Shown: in pieces, positions 28,085 through 35,641 of the stretch
Position numbering within the stretch: position 1 is the first letter of the stretch
Layout of the letters: the number at the start of each line of letters is the position of its first letter
NCBI GenBank assembly: GCA_024236215.1
Contig: JACKKX010000003.1
Location: 62,001 to 126,000 of the forward strand
Direction of reading: 5' to 3'
Length of the DNA stretch: 64,000 nt
DNA from: Novosphingobium sp.
Lineage (GTDB): Bacteria > Pseudomonadota > Alphaproteobacteria > Sphingomonadales > Sphingomonadaceae
Position numbers and translations under genes: made by a program
The notes under the pieces: model-generated
What the model was told of the DNA's origin: nothing
The model's database searches: none
Seen by the model: only the letters and a program-made list of their open reading frames with translations

Positions 28085-28348
28085 ATGAAGGTCACGATCG
28101 AAATCGATTGCTCGCCCGAAGAGGCGCGCCAGTTCCTTGGCTTGCCCGATGTGTCCAAGGCCAACCAGTTCTATGTCGAAGCCATTGCCAAAGGGATGAA
28201 GGGCGCGGCCAATATCGACCAGCTGCAGGATTTCGCCAAGGGCCTCGCGCCGATGGGCCAGCTGGGGATGAAGTTGTTCCAGCAGGTGATGGAAAGCGGC
28301 AGTGCCTTTGCCCAGGGCGCCGCGAAGAAGAAGCGCGAGGACGACTGA
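28085..28348 (+). CDS. DUF6489 family protein
   Basis: 87 residues (MKVTIEIDCSPEEARQFLGLPDV...) ending in a basic/acidic tail KKKREDD. Helix-rich in the middle, resembling the DUF6489 small proteins of sphingomonads, with a phasin-like appearance (repeated Met/Gln/Phe helices). GGAG lies a few bases before the ATG. It precedes mnmE by 12 bases. Function unknown. Confidence 0.7.
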   Translation: MKVTIEIDCSPEEARQFLGLPDVSKANQFYVEAIAKGMKGAANIDQLQDFAKGLAPMGQLGMKLFQQVMESGSAFAQGAAKKKREDD

Positions 28349-28360
28349 GCCTGCGCGCGG

Positions 28361-29638
28361 GTGCCTGACACGATCTTTGCCTTGTCGAGCGGGGCACCGC
28401 CCGCTGCGATCGCGGTGGTGCGGGTCAGCGGGTCGCAATCCGCCCAGGCGATGCGCGCCCTGCTGGGCCGCGGGCTGCCGCCGCGCCGTGCGGTCGCTGC
28501 AACAGTGCGCGGTCCTTCGGGTGAAGTGATTGATCGCGTCCTGGCGCTGTGGCTGCCCGGTCCGAACAGCGCCACCGGCGAAGACACGCTCGAGCTGCAT
28601 TGCCATGGCGGGCGGGCGGTGGTGCAGGCCGTGGAGCAGGTCCTGACGGCACTGCCGGGTTTGCGCGCAGCCCAGCCAGGGGAATTTACCCGCCGCGCTT
28701 TTGCCAACGGACGGATCGACCTTGCCGAGGCCGAAGGACTGGCCGACCTGCTTTCCGCCGAGACCGAGCTGCAGCGCCGCGCGGCCCTGGCAATGGCGGG
28801 GGGAGATTTCTCGCGCCGGGTCGAGAGCTGGCGGCAAGAGCTGCTGCGCCTGTCGGCGCGGGTCGAAGCCGAGCTCGATTTTGGCGACGAGGACGATGTT
28901 GGCAGCCTGCCGGAAAACTTTGCCGCCGATCTCGCTGTGCTTGAGCGCGCGCTTGCCGGCTGGCTGGTGCGGCCGCGCGCGGAAGCACTGCGGGAGGGGT
29001 TCCGGGTTGTCCTCGCGGGTCCGCCGAATGCAGGAAAAAGCACTCTATTCAATGCGTTGGTTGAAAGCGAGGCAGCCATAACCGCTCCCGTCGCCGGGAC
29101 CACGCGCGATCTGCTGACCCATCCGGTGGCGCTTTGCGGGATCCCGTTCCGGTTTGTCGATACTGCCGGTCTGGCCGATACACCGGGCGATGCGATCGAG
29201 GCGATCGGGATCGAACGCGCGCGCGGCGCGGTTGAAAGTGCGGATCTGGTGCTGTGGCTCGGGCCGGAAGGGGCGGGTCCGGTGGCCGCGTGGGAAATCG
29301 AGGCGCAGACCGATCGTTCCGATCATTATCGCAAGACCGCGCCGCGCCACCGCCTTTCCGCGCTGACCGGGGAAGGAATGGATGGGCTGCGCGGCGATCT
29401 GGTCGCGGCAGCCCGGGTGGCACTGCCGCTTCCGGGCGAGGCTGCGCTGAGCCAGCGCCAACACCGGCTGCTGGGCGAGGCGGTACAGGCGCTCGATTCG
29501 GCGGCAATCCTCGGCGATCCATTGCTGGTGGCCGAAAACTTGCGCCTGGCGCGGCTGGCCTTTGACTCGCTGCTGGGCCGGACCACCACCGAGGACATGC
29601 TCGATGCGCTGTTTGGACGGTTCTGCATCGGCAAATAG
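28361..29638 (+). CDS. mnmE: tRNA modification GTPase MnmE
   Basis: 425 residues; with MnmG installs the cmnm5 group on wobble uridine-34. N-terminal FALSSGAPPAAIAVVRVSG, central G domain (Walker A GPPNAGKSTLFN, DTAGL), and the C-terminal CIGK motif with the functional Cys. The switch/NKxD part is weakly conserved: after the DTAG segment I see no clean NKxD, as in several alphaproteobacteria. Starts at GTG 28361. parS1 begins at the base after its stop. Confidence 0.95.
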   Translation: MPDTIFALSSGAPPAAIAVVRVSGSQSAQAMRALLGRGLPPRRAVAATVRGPSGEVIDRVLALWLPGPNSATGEDTLELHCHGGRAVVQAVEQVLTALPGLRAAQPGEFTRRAFANGRIDLAEAEGLADLLSAETELQRRAALAMAGGDFSRRVESWRQELLRLSARVEAELDFGDEDDVGSLPENFAADLAVLERALAGWLVRPRAEALREGFRVVLAGPPNAGKSTLFNALVESEAAITAPVAGTTRDLLTHPVALCGIPFRFVDTAGLADTPGDAIEAIGIERARGAVESADLVLWLGPEGAGPVAAWEIEAQTDRSDHYRKTAPRHRLSALTGEGMDGLRGDLVAAARVALPLPGEAALSQRQHRLLGEAVQALDSAAILGDPLLVAENLRLARLAFDSLLGRTTTEDMLDALFGRFCIGK

Positions 29639-29654
29639 TGTTCCACGTGAAACA
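29639..29654 (+). other. parS: parS centromere site 1
   Basis: TGTTCCACGTGAAACA fits the conserved ParB target (TGTTNCACGTGAAACA). It is in the 37-bp gap between mnmE and mnmG, 6.6 kb from the predicted oriC. Confidence 0.92.
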
Positions 29655-29675
29655 TTGCTCGGCTAAGGGCGGGTG

Positions 29676-31520
29676 ATGCGGAGTTTCGACATCATCGTTG
29701 TTGGCGGCGGGCACGCGGGCGTTGAGGCGGCGGCGGTTGCCGCTCGGATGGGCGCGCGCGTGGCCTTGGTCAGCTTCGATCTGGGTGCGATCGGGGCGAT
29801 GAGCTGCAATCCGGCGATCGGCGGGCTGGGCAAGGGCCATCTCGTGCGCGAGGTCGATGCCTTTGACGGGATTATTGCCCGTGCCGCCGATGCCGGGGCA
29901 ATCCACTACCGGATGCTCAACCGCTCCAAGGGGTCGGCGGTGCAGGGACCGCGGGTCCAGGCCGATCGCAAACGCTTCAAGGCCGAGGTCCAGCGCCTTC
30001 TCTGCGTTCAGGGCGACCTTGAGCGAATCGAAGGTGAGGCGGCGGCGCTGCGGTTCGCGGGCGGCGCAGTGGCGGGTCTGGAACTGTCCGATGGAACGGC
30101 GCTTGCCGCGCCGACGGTTGTGCTGTGTACCGGAACCTTTCTGGGCGGGGTGCTGTTCCGGGGTGAGGAGCGGATGGCGGGAGGGCGGATCGGCGAGGCT
30201 TCGGCGCAGCGGCTCGCCGCGCAGCTGCGCGAGGCAGACTTGCCGATGGGCCGGCTCAAGACCGGAACTCCGCCCCGCCTCGATGGCCGCTCGATCGATT
30301 GGGCTGTGCTGGAAGAGCAATCCTCGGATTGCGAGCCATGGACCATGTCGCCGCTTGGGGGCGGGCGTGTCTTGCCGCAGCTGTTCTGCGCCATTACCCG
30401 CACCAATCCGCGTAGCCACGATGTGATCCGTGCCAATCTGCATCGCTCACCGCTGTTTTCGGGAGCTATCGGGGCTTCGGGGCCGCGCTATTGCCCCTCG
30501 ATCGAGGACAAGATCCATCGCTTCGCCGACCGTGACGGGCACCAGGTGTTCCTTGAACCCGAAGGGCTCGACAGCCCTCTGGTCTATCCCAACGGTATTT
30601 CAACCTCGCTTCCCGCCGACGTGCAGCTCGCCATGTTGCGGACGATGAAGGGGCTTGAAAGCGTGGAAATGGCGGTTCCCGGCTATGCCGTGGAATACGA
30701 TCACATCGATCCGCGCGCCCTGCGCCAGAGCCTTGAGGTGCGCGCGATCCCGGGGCTCTACTGTGCCGGACAGATTAATGGCACCACTGGCTATGAAGAA
30801 GCTGCGGCGCAAGGGCTGGTGGCGGGTATGAATGCCGCCGCAGCCGTACTCGGCCGCCAGCCGGCACCGCTCGACCGGGCCAACAGCTATATCGCGGTGA
30901 TGATCGACGATCTTACCCTGCACGGCGTGTCCGAGCCCTACCGCATGCTGACTGCCCGGGCCGAATACCGCCTGCGGCTCCGCGCCAACAACGCTTCCTC
31001 ACGCTTGACCCCACTGGCTCTGGCGCTGGGCTGCGTGGGCGCGGAGCGGCGCGATTGGTTTGCGGACAGGCTCGACGCCCGCGCTCGCATCGAAGGCGCG
31101 CTGGATCGCGAAGTGACCTCCAACGCGCTGGCGGTGGCGGGCCTTCCGGTGCGAGCCGATGCCGGGCGCTTGCCGCTGCGCGAATGGCTGCGTTTCAGCG
31201 GGGTCGACTTGGCCTCCTTGGCGCCGTGGCTCGATGGCGAGTCGATCGCAACCAATCTGGGTGAGGAAGTGGCCGAAGATGCGGCCTATGCCCCCTATCT
31301 AGTGCGGCAGGAGGCTGAGCTGCGGGATCTGCGTGCGGGTGAGGCGCTGCCTCTGGGGGATGACTTTCCCTATGCCGCGATTCCCGGCCTGTCGCGCGAA
31401 ATGGTCGAAAGACTGTCCGGCGCTCGCCCGCAAACTCTTGCCGCGGCTGGCCGAATTCCAGGGATCACGCCAGCGGCACTGGCTGCACTGCTGGTCCATG
31501 CCCGCAGGCGCGCGGCATGA
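29676..31520 (+). CDS. mnmG: tRNA uridine-5-carboxymethylaminomethyl synthase MnmG
   Basis: 614 residues; FAD enzyme, partner of MnmE. FAD motif [12 protein letters not shown], followed by [47 protein letters not shown], and [22 protein letters not shown] at 29676 with AAGGGCGG before it; a GTG one codon earlier is possible. Overlaps rsmG by four bases (ATGA). Confidence 0.96.
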   Translation: MRSFDIIVVGGGHAGVEAAAVAARMGARVALVSFDLGAIGAMSCNPAIGGLGKGHLVREVDAFDGIIARAADAGAIHYRMLNRSKGSAVQGPRVQADRKRFKAEVQRLLCVQGDLERIEGEAAALRFAGGAVAGLELSDGTALAAPTVVLCTGTFLGGVLFRGEERMAGGRIGEASAQRLAAQLREADLPMGRLKTGTPPRLDGRSIDWAVLEEQSSDCEPWTMSPLGGGRVLPQLFCAITRTNPRSHDVIRANLHRSPLFSGAIGASGPRYCPSIEDKIHRFADRDGHQVFLEPEGLDSPLVYPNGISTSLPADVQLAMLRTMKGLESVEMAVPGYAVEYDHIDPRALRQSLEVRAIPGLYCAGQINGTTGYEEAAAQGLVAGMNAAAAVLGRQPAPLDRANSYIAVMIDDLTLHGVSEPYRMLTARAEYRLRLRANNASSRLTPLALALGCVGAERRDWFADRLDARARIEGALDREVTSNALAVAGLPVRADAGRLPLREWLRFSGVDLASLAPWLDGESIATNLGEEVAEDAAYAPYLVRQEAELRDLRAGEALPLGDDFPYAAIPGLSREMVERLSGARPQTLAAAGRIPGITPAALAALLVHARRRAA

Positions 31521-32161
31521 TCCTGACCGACGAAATCGAGGCGCGAAGCTGGCTCGAAGCTCTGCCCGAATGGGACGCAACTGCGCGCGACCGGCTTGAG
31601 TGCCTTGTCGCAATGCTGGGCGAGGAGAACCGGGTGCAAAACCTGGTCTCGGCTGCGAGCCTTGAGGCCGTGTGGCTGCGCCACATCGCGGATTCGGCGC
31701 AATTGCTCCTGCATGTTCCACGTGAAACATCCGGTCCCTGGCTTGATCTTGGAACTGGGGCGGGATTTCCCGGCCTGGCCATCGCGGCATTGCGACCGGA
31801 AACCGAGGTAGTGATGGTCGAATCCCGGGCGCGGCGCATTGATTGGCTCGAACGCGCGCGAATCGCCCTGGGGCTTGAGCGCGCCAGTGTGGAGGGGATG
31901 CGGGTGGAGCAACTATCCGCGCGGCCCTTCTGCGTCATTTCGGCACGGGCCTTTGCCCCGCTCCCCAGACTTCTCGAGCTATCCGCACGTTTTTCCACAA
32001 GGGCCACCACCTGGTTGTTGCCCAAGGGGCGTTCGGCCCGCCAAGAACTGGAGCAACTCCGGGGGTGGCGGCATATGTTTCACGTGGAACAATCGCTCAG
32101 CGATGCCGAAGCCGGGGTGATTGTCGGCCACCTGGATGGAAAAAAGGGGAAAAAACCGTGA
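31517..32161 (+). CDS. rsmG: 16S rRNA m7G527 methyltransferase RsmG
   Basis: 214 residues; SAM-binding [18 protein letters not shown] followed by acidic post-I ([14 protein letters not shown]) and [12 protein letters not shown]. It methylates G527 of 16S rRNA. Two parS sites lie inside its frame, encoding HVPRET and MFHVEQ. Its TGA overlaps the GTG of parA (GTGA). Part of the conserved mnmE-mnmG-rsmG-parA-parB order. Confidence 0.95.
   Translation: MILTDEIEARSWLEALPEWDATARDRLECLVAMLGEENRVQNLVSAASLEAVWLRHIADSAQLLLHVPRETSGPWLDLGTGAGFPGLAIAALRPETEVVMVESRARRIDWLERARIALGLERASVEGMRVEQLSARPFCVISARAFAPLPRLLELSARFSTRATTWLLPKGRSARQELEQLRGWRHMFHVEQSLSDAEAGVIVGHLDGKKGKKP
31714..31729 (+). other. parS: parS centromere site 2, inside rsmG
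   Basis: TGTTCCACGTGAAACA, identical to site 1, within the coding region of rsmG (residues HVPRET). Confidence 0.92.
32076..32091 (-). other. parS: parS centromere site 3, inside rsmG, inverted
   Basis: TGTTTCACGTGGAACA, the exact reverse complement of sites 1 and 2, near the 3' end of rsmG (residues MFHVEQ), 347 bp after site 2 and just before parA. Confidence 0.92.
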
Positions 32162-32934
32162 TTTGCGTTGCGATCGCCAACCAGAAGGGCGGGGTGGGCA
32201 AGACCACCACGGCGATCAACATCGCCACGGCGATGGCCGCAACCGGATGGAAGGTGCTGCTAATCGACCTCGATCCCCAAGGAAATGCCTCGACCGGTAT
32301 CGGGATCGGCGCCAACGAGCGCGAACGGTCGTCCTACGATTTGCTGGTGGACGAGGCGCCGCTGCTTGAATGCATTATTCCGACCCGAATCCCCGGTCTC
32401 GATGTGATCCCGGCGACGGTCGATCTTTCCGGTGCCGAGGTTGAGCTGGTCGCGGTCGAAAATCGTACCGACCGTCTGCGTCGGGCGCTGGCGGGACAGG
32501 TGGGTTACGATATCTGCTTTATCGATTGCCCCCCGTCGCTCGGCCTGCTCACTCTCAACGCGCTCGCGGCCGCCGATACCTTGCTAGTGCCCCTGCAGTG
32601 CGAGTTCTTCGCGCTCGAGGGCCTGTCGCAGCTTCTCCAGACGGTTGAACGCGTTCAGCAGCGTTTCAACCCCGATCTGGGCATCGTCGGGGTCGCTCTG
32701 ACGATGTACGACCGGCGTAACCGGCTGACCGATCAGGTGGCCGACGATGTCCGCTCGTGCTTGGGCAATCTGGTGTTCGAGGCGGTAATCCCGCGCAACG
32801 TGCGCCTTTCCGAAGCGCCCAGCCACGGACTCCCCGCACTGGTCTATGACCATTCCTGCGCCGGCAGCCGCGCCTATATGGCGCTGGCGCGCGAACTTAT
32901 TTCCCGCCTACCCGAAAGAAGGAAGGCCGCATGA
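32158..32934 (+). CDS. parA: Chromosome partitioning ATPase ParA
   Basis: 258-residue deviant-Walker ATPase: signature AIANQKGGVGKTTTAINIA, LIDLDPQGNAS (Walker A'), and DICFIDCPPSLGLLTLNAL. It binds DNA non-specifically with ATP and drives movement of ParB-parS. Starts at GTG 32158 with AGGGGA upstream, coupled to rsmG by GTGA; the longer in-frame start lies inside rsmG. Overlaps parB by four bases. Confidence 0.96.
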   Translation: MICVAIANQKGGVGKTTTAINIATAMAATGWKVLLIDLDPQGNASTGIGIGANERERSSYDLLVDEAPLLECIIPTRIPGLDVIPATVDLSGAEVELVAVENRTDRLRRALAGQVGYDICFIDCPPSLGLLTLNALAAADTLLVPLQCEFFALEGLSQLLQTVERVQQRFNPDLGIVGVALTMYDRRNRLTDQVADDVRSCLGNLVFEAVIPRNVRLSEAPSHGLPALVYDHSCAGSRAYMALARELISRLPERRKAA

Positions 32935-33899
32935 GCGACGATCAGATCATCCGAATTTCCGCCGCCAAGAGCGAAGGCGCGCCCAAGCGGCTTGGCCGCG
33001 GGCTGGGCGCACTGCTGGGCGAAACCCGCCGGGAAGAGCCGTTGGTCGCGCGCAGTGCTACCTCCCCGACCGAAGGTGGCACGATCCGGTCGGCGCCGGG
33101 GACCGGCATGGCGATGCTGGCGGTGGCCGAGATCGTGCCTCATCCCGGCCAGCCGCGCCGTCATTTCGACGAGGCCGCGCTCGAGGAGCTTGCCGCATCG
33201 ATCGCGGCGCGCGGGGTGATCCAGCCGGTGATCGTCACTCCGCATGGACCTGGGCAATGGCGACTGGTGGCCGGCGAACGTCGCTGGCGCGCCGCGCAGC
33301 GCGCGCAACTGCATGAAATTCCAGCAATAATACGTAATCTGGATGAGCGTGAGATCACCGCGCTGGCGCTGATCGAGAACCTCCAGCGCGAAGACCTCAA
33401 CCCAATTGAAGAGGCGCGGGCCTATCACCGTTTGGCCGAGGGAGACGGGCTGACACAGGCCGAGATTGCCAAGCTGGTTGACAAGAGCCGCAGCCACGTC
33501 GCCAATCTCCAGCGGCTGCTTTCCCTGCCCGATACGGTGATCGCGATGGTTGAGGACGGGCGCCTGTCGATGGGCCACGCCCGGGCGCTGGTCGGTTGTG
33601 ACGATGCCCGCGCAATTGCCGAGCAGGCCGTGACGCGCCATCTTTCGGTCCGTGAGCTAGAGCGCTTGGTGCGGCGCAAGGCTGGAACCGCTCCGGTCCA
33701 GCGACGGGCACGCGGCGAGCGCGATTCGGCCGATGCGGCGGATATTGCCGCGGTGCAGAGCCATTTGGAGGAGTTCCTGGGCCTCTCGGTGCGAATCAAC
33801 ACCGATGCCGATCCGCGATCGGGTTCGGTTACGATCCGTTATCGCACGCTCGACCAGCTCGATCTGATCTGTCAAAGGCTCACCGGCGGCGGAATTTAG
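32931..33899 (+). CDS. parB: Chromosome partitioning protein ParB
   Basis: 322 residues: N-terminal GLGALLGE box that binds ParA, the CTPase/N-domain (VAEIVPHPGQPRRHFDEAALEELAASI, GERRWRAAQ with the GERR motif), ALIENLQREDLNPIEEARAY, helix-turn-helix LTQAEIAKLVDKSRSHVANLQRLLSLP, and C-terminal dimerisation residues (GSVTIRYRTLDQLDLICQRL). Binds the three parS sites upstream and spreads. Starts within parA's stop (ATGA). Confidence 0.96.
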   Translation: MSDDQIIRISAAKSEGAPKRLGRGLGALLGETRREEPLVARSATSPTEGGTIRSAPGTGMAMLAVAEIVPHPGQPRRHFDEAALEELAASIAARGVIQPVIVTPHGPGQWRLVAGERRWRAAQRAQLHEIPAIIRNLDEREITALALIENLQREDLNPIEEARAYHRLAEGDGLTQAEIAKLVDKSRSHVANLQRLLSLPDTVIAMVEDGRLSMGHARALVGCDDARAIAEQAVTRHLSVRELERLVRRKAGTAPVQRRARGERDSADAADIAAVQSHLEEFLGLSVRINTDADPRSGSVTIRYRTLDQLDLICQRLTGGGI

Positions 33900-33951
33900 C
33901 GCTTTTTGGGTATTTGCACCTGGTCAGCGATTAACAAACAGCCCCTTCGCG

Positions 33952-33959
33952 TTAACCAT
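33952..33959 (+). promoter_or_regulatory. CtrA-type half-site upstream of the DUF4402 gene
   Basis: TTAACCAT lies 122 bases before the ATG at 34082, with another TTAAC at 33931. The 182-bp parB/DUF4402 gap holds no gene. The octamer fits the CtrA half-site; this would tie the surface locus to the cell cycle, but the evidence is one motif. Confidence 0.35.
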
Positions 33960-34081
33960 AGCCGCAAGGGAAACCGCCAGTCTTGGTAACTATCAAGCAT
34001 TTCACGGATGGGGGCATGCCAGCCATTCGACAGTGCCGAAAGGCGCCTGTTTTCGTGATTTGCTTGGAAGGGACCAGGTTC

Positions 34082-34588
34082 ATGCGTAATTCGCTTCGTA
34101 TCGCCACTGTGGGCGCCGCGCTCGCCGCCGCTTCGTTCGCCACTTCGGCCAATGCCGCCGCCACGGCGACCGCTACCGCCACTGCGGAAGTTCTTCAGAC
34201 ACTGACGCTGACCGCCGATTCGGCGCTCGATTTCGGCCAGATCGCTGCCAACACTGGCGGCACCGTCACCGTCAACGCCAACTCGACCGTTTCCTCGACC
34301 GGCACGCTGATCTCGACCGGCACCCGCGCTCCGGCTGGCTTCACCGTCACCGGCACGCCCGATGCGATGGTGGGCGTGACCCTGCCGAGCAGCGCCGCGA
34401 CGCTTAGCGATGGCGCTGGCCACAGCATGACCGTAGATACCTGGAACTCGAACCCCAACGGGGCCTTCCAGCTCAATGCGACCACTGGTGCGAGCACCTT
34501 TGAGGTTGGCGGCACGCTGCATGTCGCTTCGGGCCAGACCCCCGGCACCTACAGCGGGACCTTCGACGTTTCGGTCGAATACCAGTAA
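34082..34588 (+). CDS. Secreted DUF4402 subunit, probable fibre protein
   Basis: 168 residues. Signal peptide (MRNSLRIATVGAALAAASFATSANA, cleavage near 25), then an Ala/Thr-rich stretch ATATATATAEV and a DUF4402 domain (LTADSALDFGQIAANTGGTVTVNANS ... FTVTGTPDAMVGVTLP ... YSGTFDVSVEYQ), a beta sandwich found in secreted proteins next to chaperone-usher genes. GGAAGGGACC precedes the ATG at 34082. A strong terminator follows, then the chaperone and usher-like genes. I infer it is the main subunit of the fibre. Confidence 0.82.
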   Translation: MRNSLRIATVGAALAAASFATSANAAATATATATAEVLQTLTLTADSALDFGQIAANTGGTVTVNANSTVSSTGTLISTGTRAPAGFTVTGTPDAMVGVTLPSSAATLSDGAGHSMTVDTWNSNPNGAFQLNATTGASTFEVGGTLHVASGQTPGTYSGTFDVSVEYQ

Positions 34589-34621
34589 GCGCTTTTCCGC
34601 CCACGGGCGGGCCAAGCAAAC

Positions 34622-34656
34622 AAAGGCCGCATCCGCAATGGCGGGTGCGGCCTTTT
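34622..34656 (+). terminator. Terminator between fibre subunit and chaperone genes
   Basis: AAAGGCCGCATCCGC pairs with GCGGGTGCGGCCTTT (one G-U pair) around AATG, ending TTTT. It probably lets the DUF4402 subunit be made in excess over the assembly proteins. Confidence 0.88.
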
Positions 34657-34772
34657 GCTTGCCTTGAATAGGGTGTGGTTAGCCGAAAATTAACCCTGAT
34701 TTCCTAGACCTTAGGGGTAATCCCGCGGGACCTTTGTAACCCCGCGGCAAGGTTTTGCCCTGGGGGTTGTAA

Positions 34773-35603
34773 ATGCCTGATCTGTATACTTTTCGTCGCT
34801 TCATGACCGGTGCCGCTGCGCTTGCCGCTCTGGCCTTTGCTGTCCCGGCACAGGCCCAGGGCGACCTGCTGGTTGCACCGACCCGGGTGGTAGTCTCGGG
34901 CGGTGGCGGCGCCGAGGTGATCCTCTCCAACATCGGCAGCGAGGCCGCGACCTATCGCATTGCTCTCGAACTTCGCCGGATGGACGAGGATGGGGATATC
35001 AATGACGTCCCCGAAGCCGAGGCCAATGCCACCGAGCAAGCCGGGCTCGGCATGGTCCGCTATGCCCCGCGCCGGATCACCCTGCTGCCAGGGCAGCCGC
35101 AGTCGGTACGGATCTCGATCCGGCCGCCAGAAGGCCTGGCCGATGGCGAATACCGCGTGCACATGAGCTTCCGCGCCGTGCCTCCGGCGATCCCGGCCGA
35201 GCAGGCTGGCGATGCGCCTGCTACTGGCGTCTCGATCAAGCTGATCCCGGTCTACGGGATCACCATCCCGGTGATCTTTCGCAAGGGTCGCCTCGAGGCA
35301 ACGGCCACGCTCGCCAATCCGCATCTGGTCACAGGCGATCGCGGAACCTTCCTCGAGCTCGACATGACCCGATCGGGATCCCGCTCGGTCTATGGCGAGC
35401 TGATCGGCAAGAACGCCAAGGGTGACACGGTTTTCGATCTCAAGGGCGTGGCCGTCTATCCCGAGATCAATCGCCGTGTCGCGCGGGTGCCACTCAGCCC
35501 GGAACAGGTCGTCCAGCTCAAGGGGCCAGTGCGGATTGAGTACCGCGAACTACCCGAAAACGGCGGACAACTCATCGCCGATGTCGCCACGAACATCAAT
35601 TAA
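34773..35603 (+). CDS. Pilus-type periplasmic chaperone
   Basis: 276 residues. Signal peptide to about residue 28 (VPAQAQ), then an immunoglobulin-like N-domain (GDLLVAPTRVVVSGGGGAEVILSNIGS, MVRYAPRRITLLPGQPQSVRI) resembling the PapD-like/alternative fimbrial chaperones; the second domain (YGITIPVIFRKGRLEATATL) is long compared with PapD. It would hold DUF4402 subunits in the periplasm for the usher-like protein 38 bases downstream. The GGGGG run before the ATG at 34773 is the ribosome site. Confidence 0.82.
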   Translation: MPDLYTFRRFMTGAAALAALAFAVPAQAQGDLLVAPTRVVVSGGGGAEVILSNIGSEAATYRIALELRRMDEDGDINDVPEAEANATEQAGLGMVRYAPRRITLLPGQPQSVRISIRPPEGLADGEYRVHMSFRAVPPAIPAEQAGDAPATGVSIKLIPVYGITIPVIFRKGRLEATATLANPHLVTGDRGTFLELDMTRSGSRSVYGELIGKNAKGDTVFDLKGVAVYPEINRRVARVPLSPEQVVQLKGPVRIEYRELPENGGQLIADVATNIN

Positions 35604-35641
35604 CATGCTGAAATTGCATAGGAACGCCAGAAGCTGACGCC

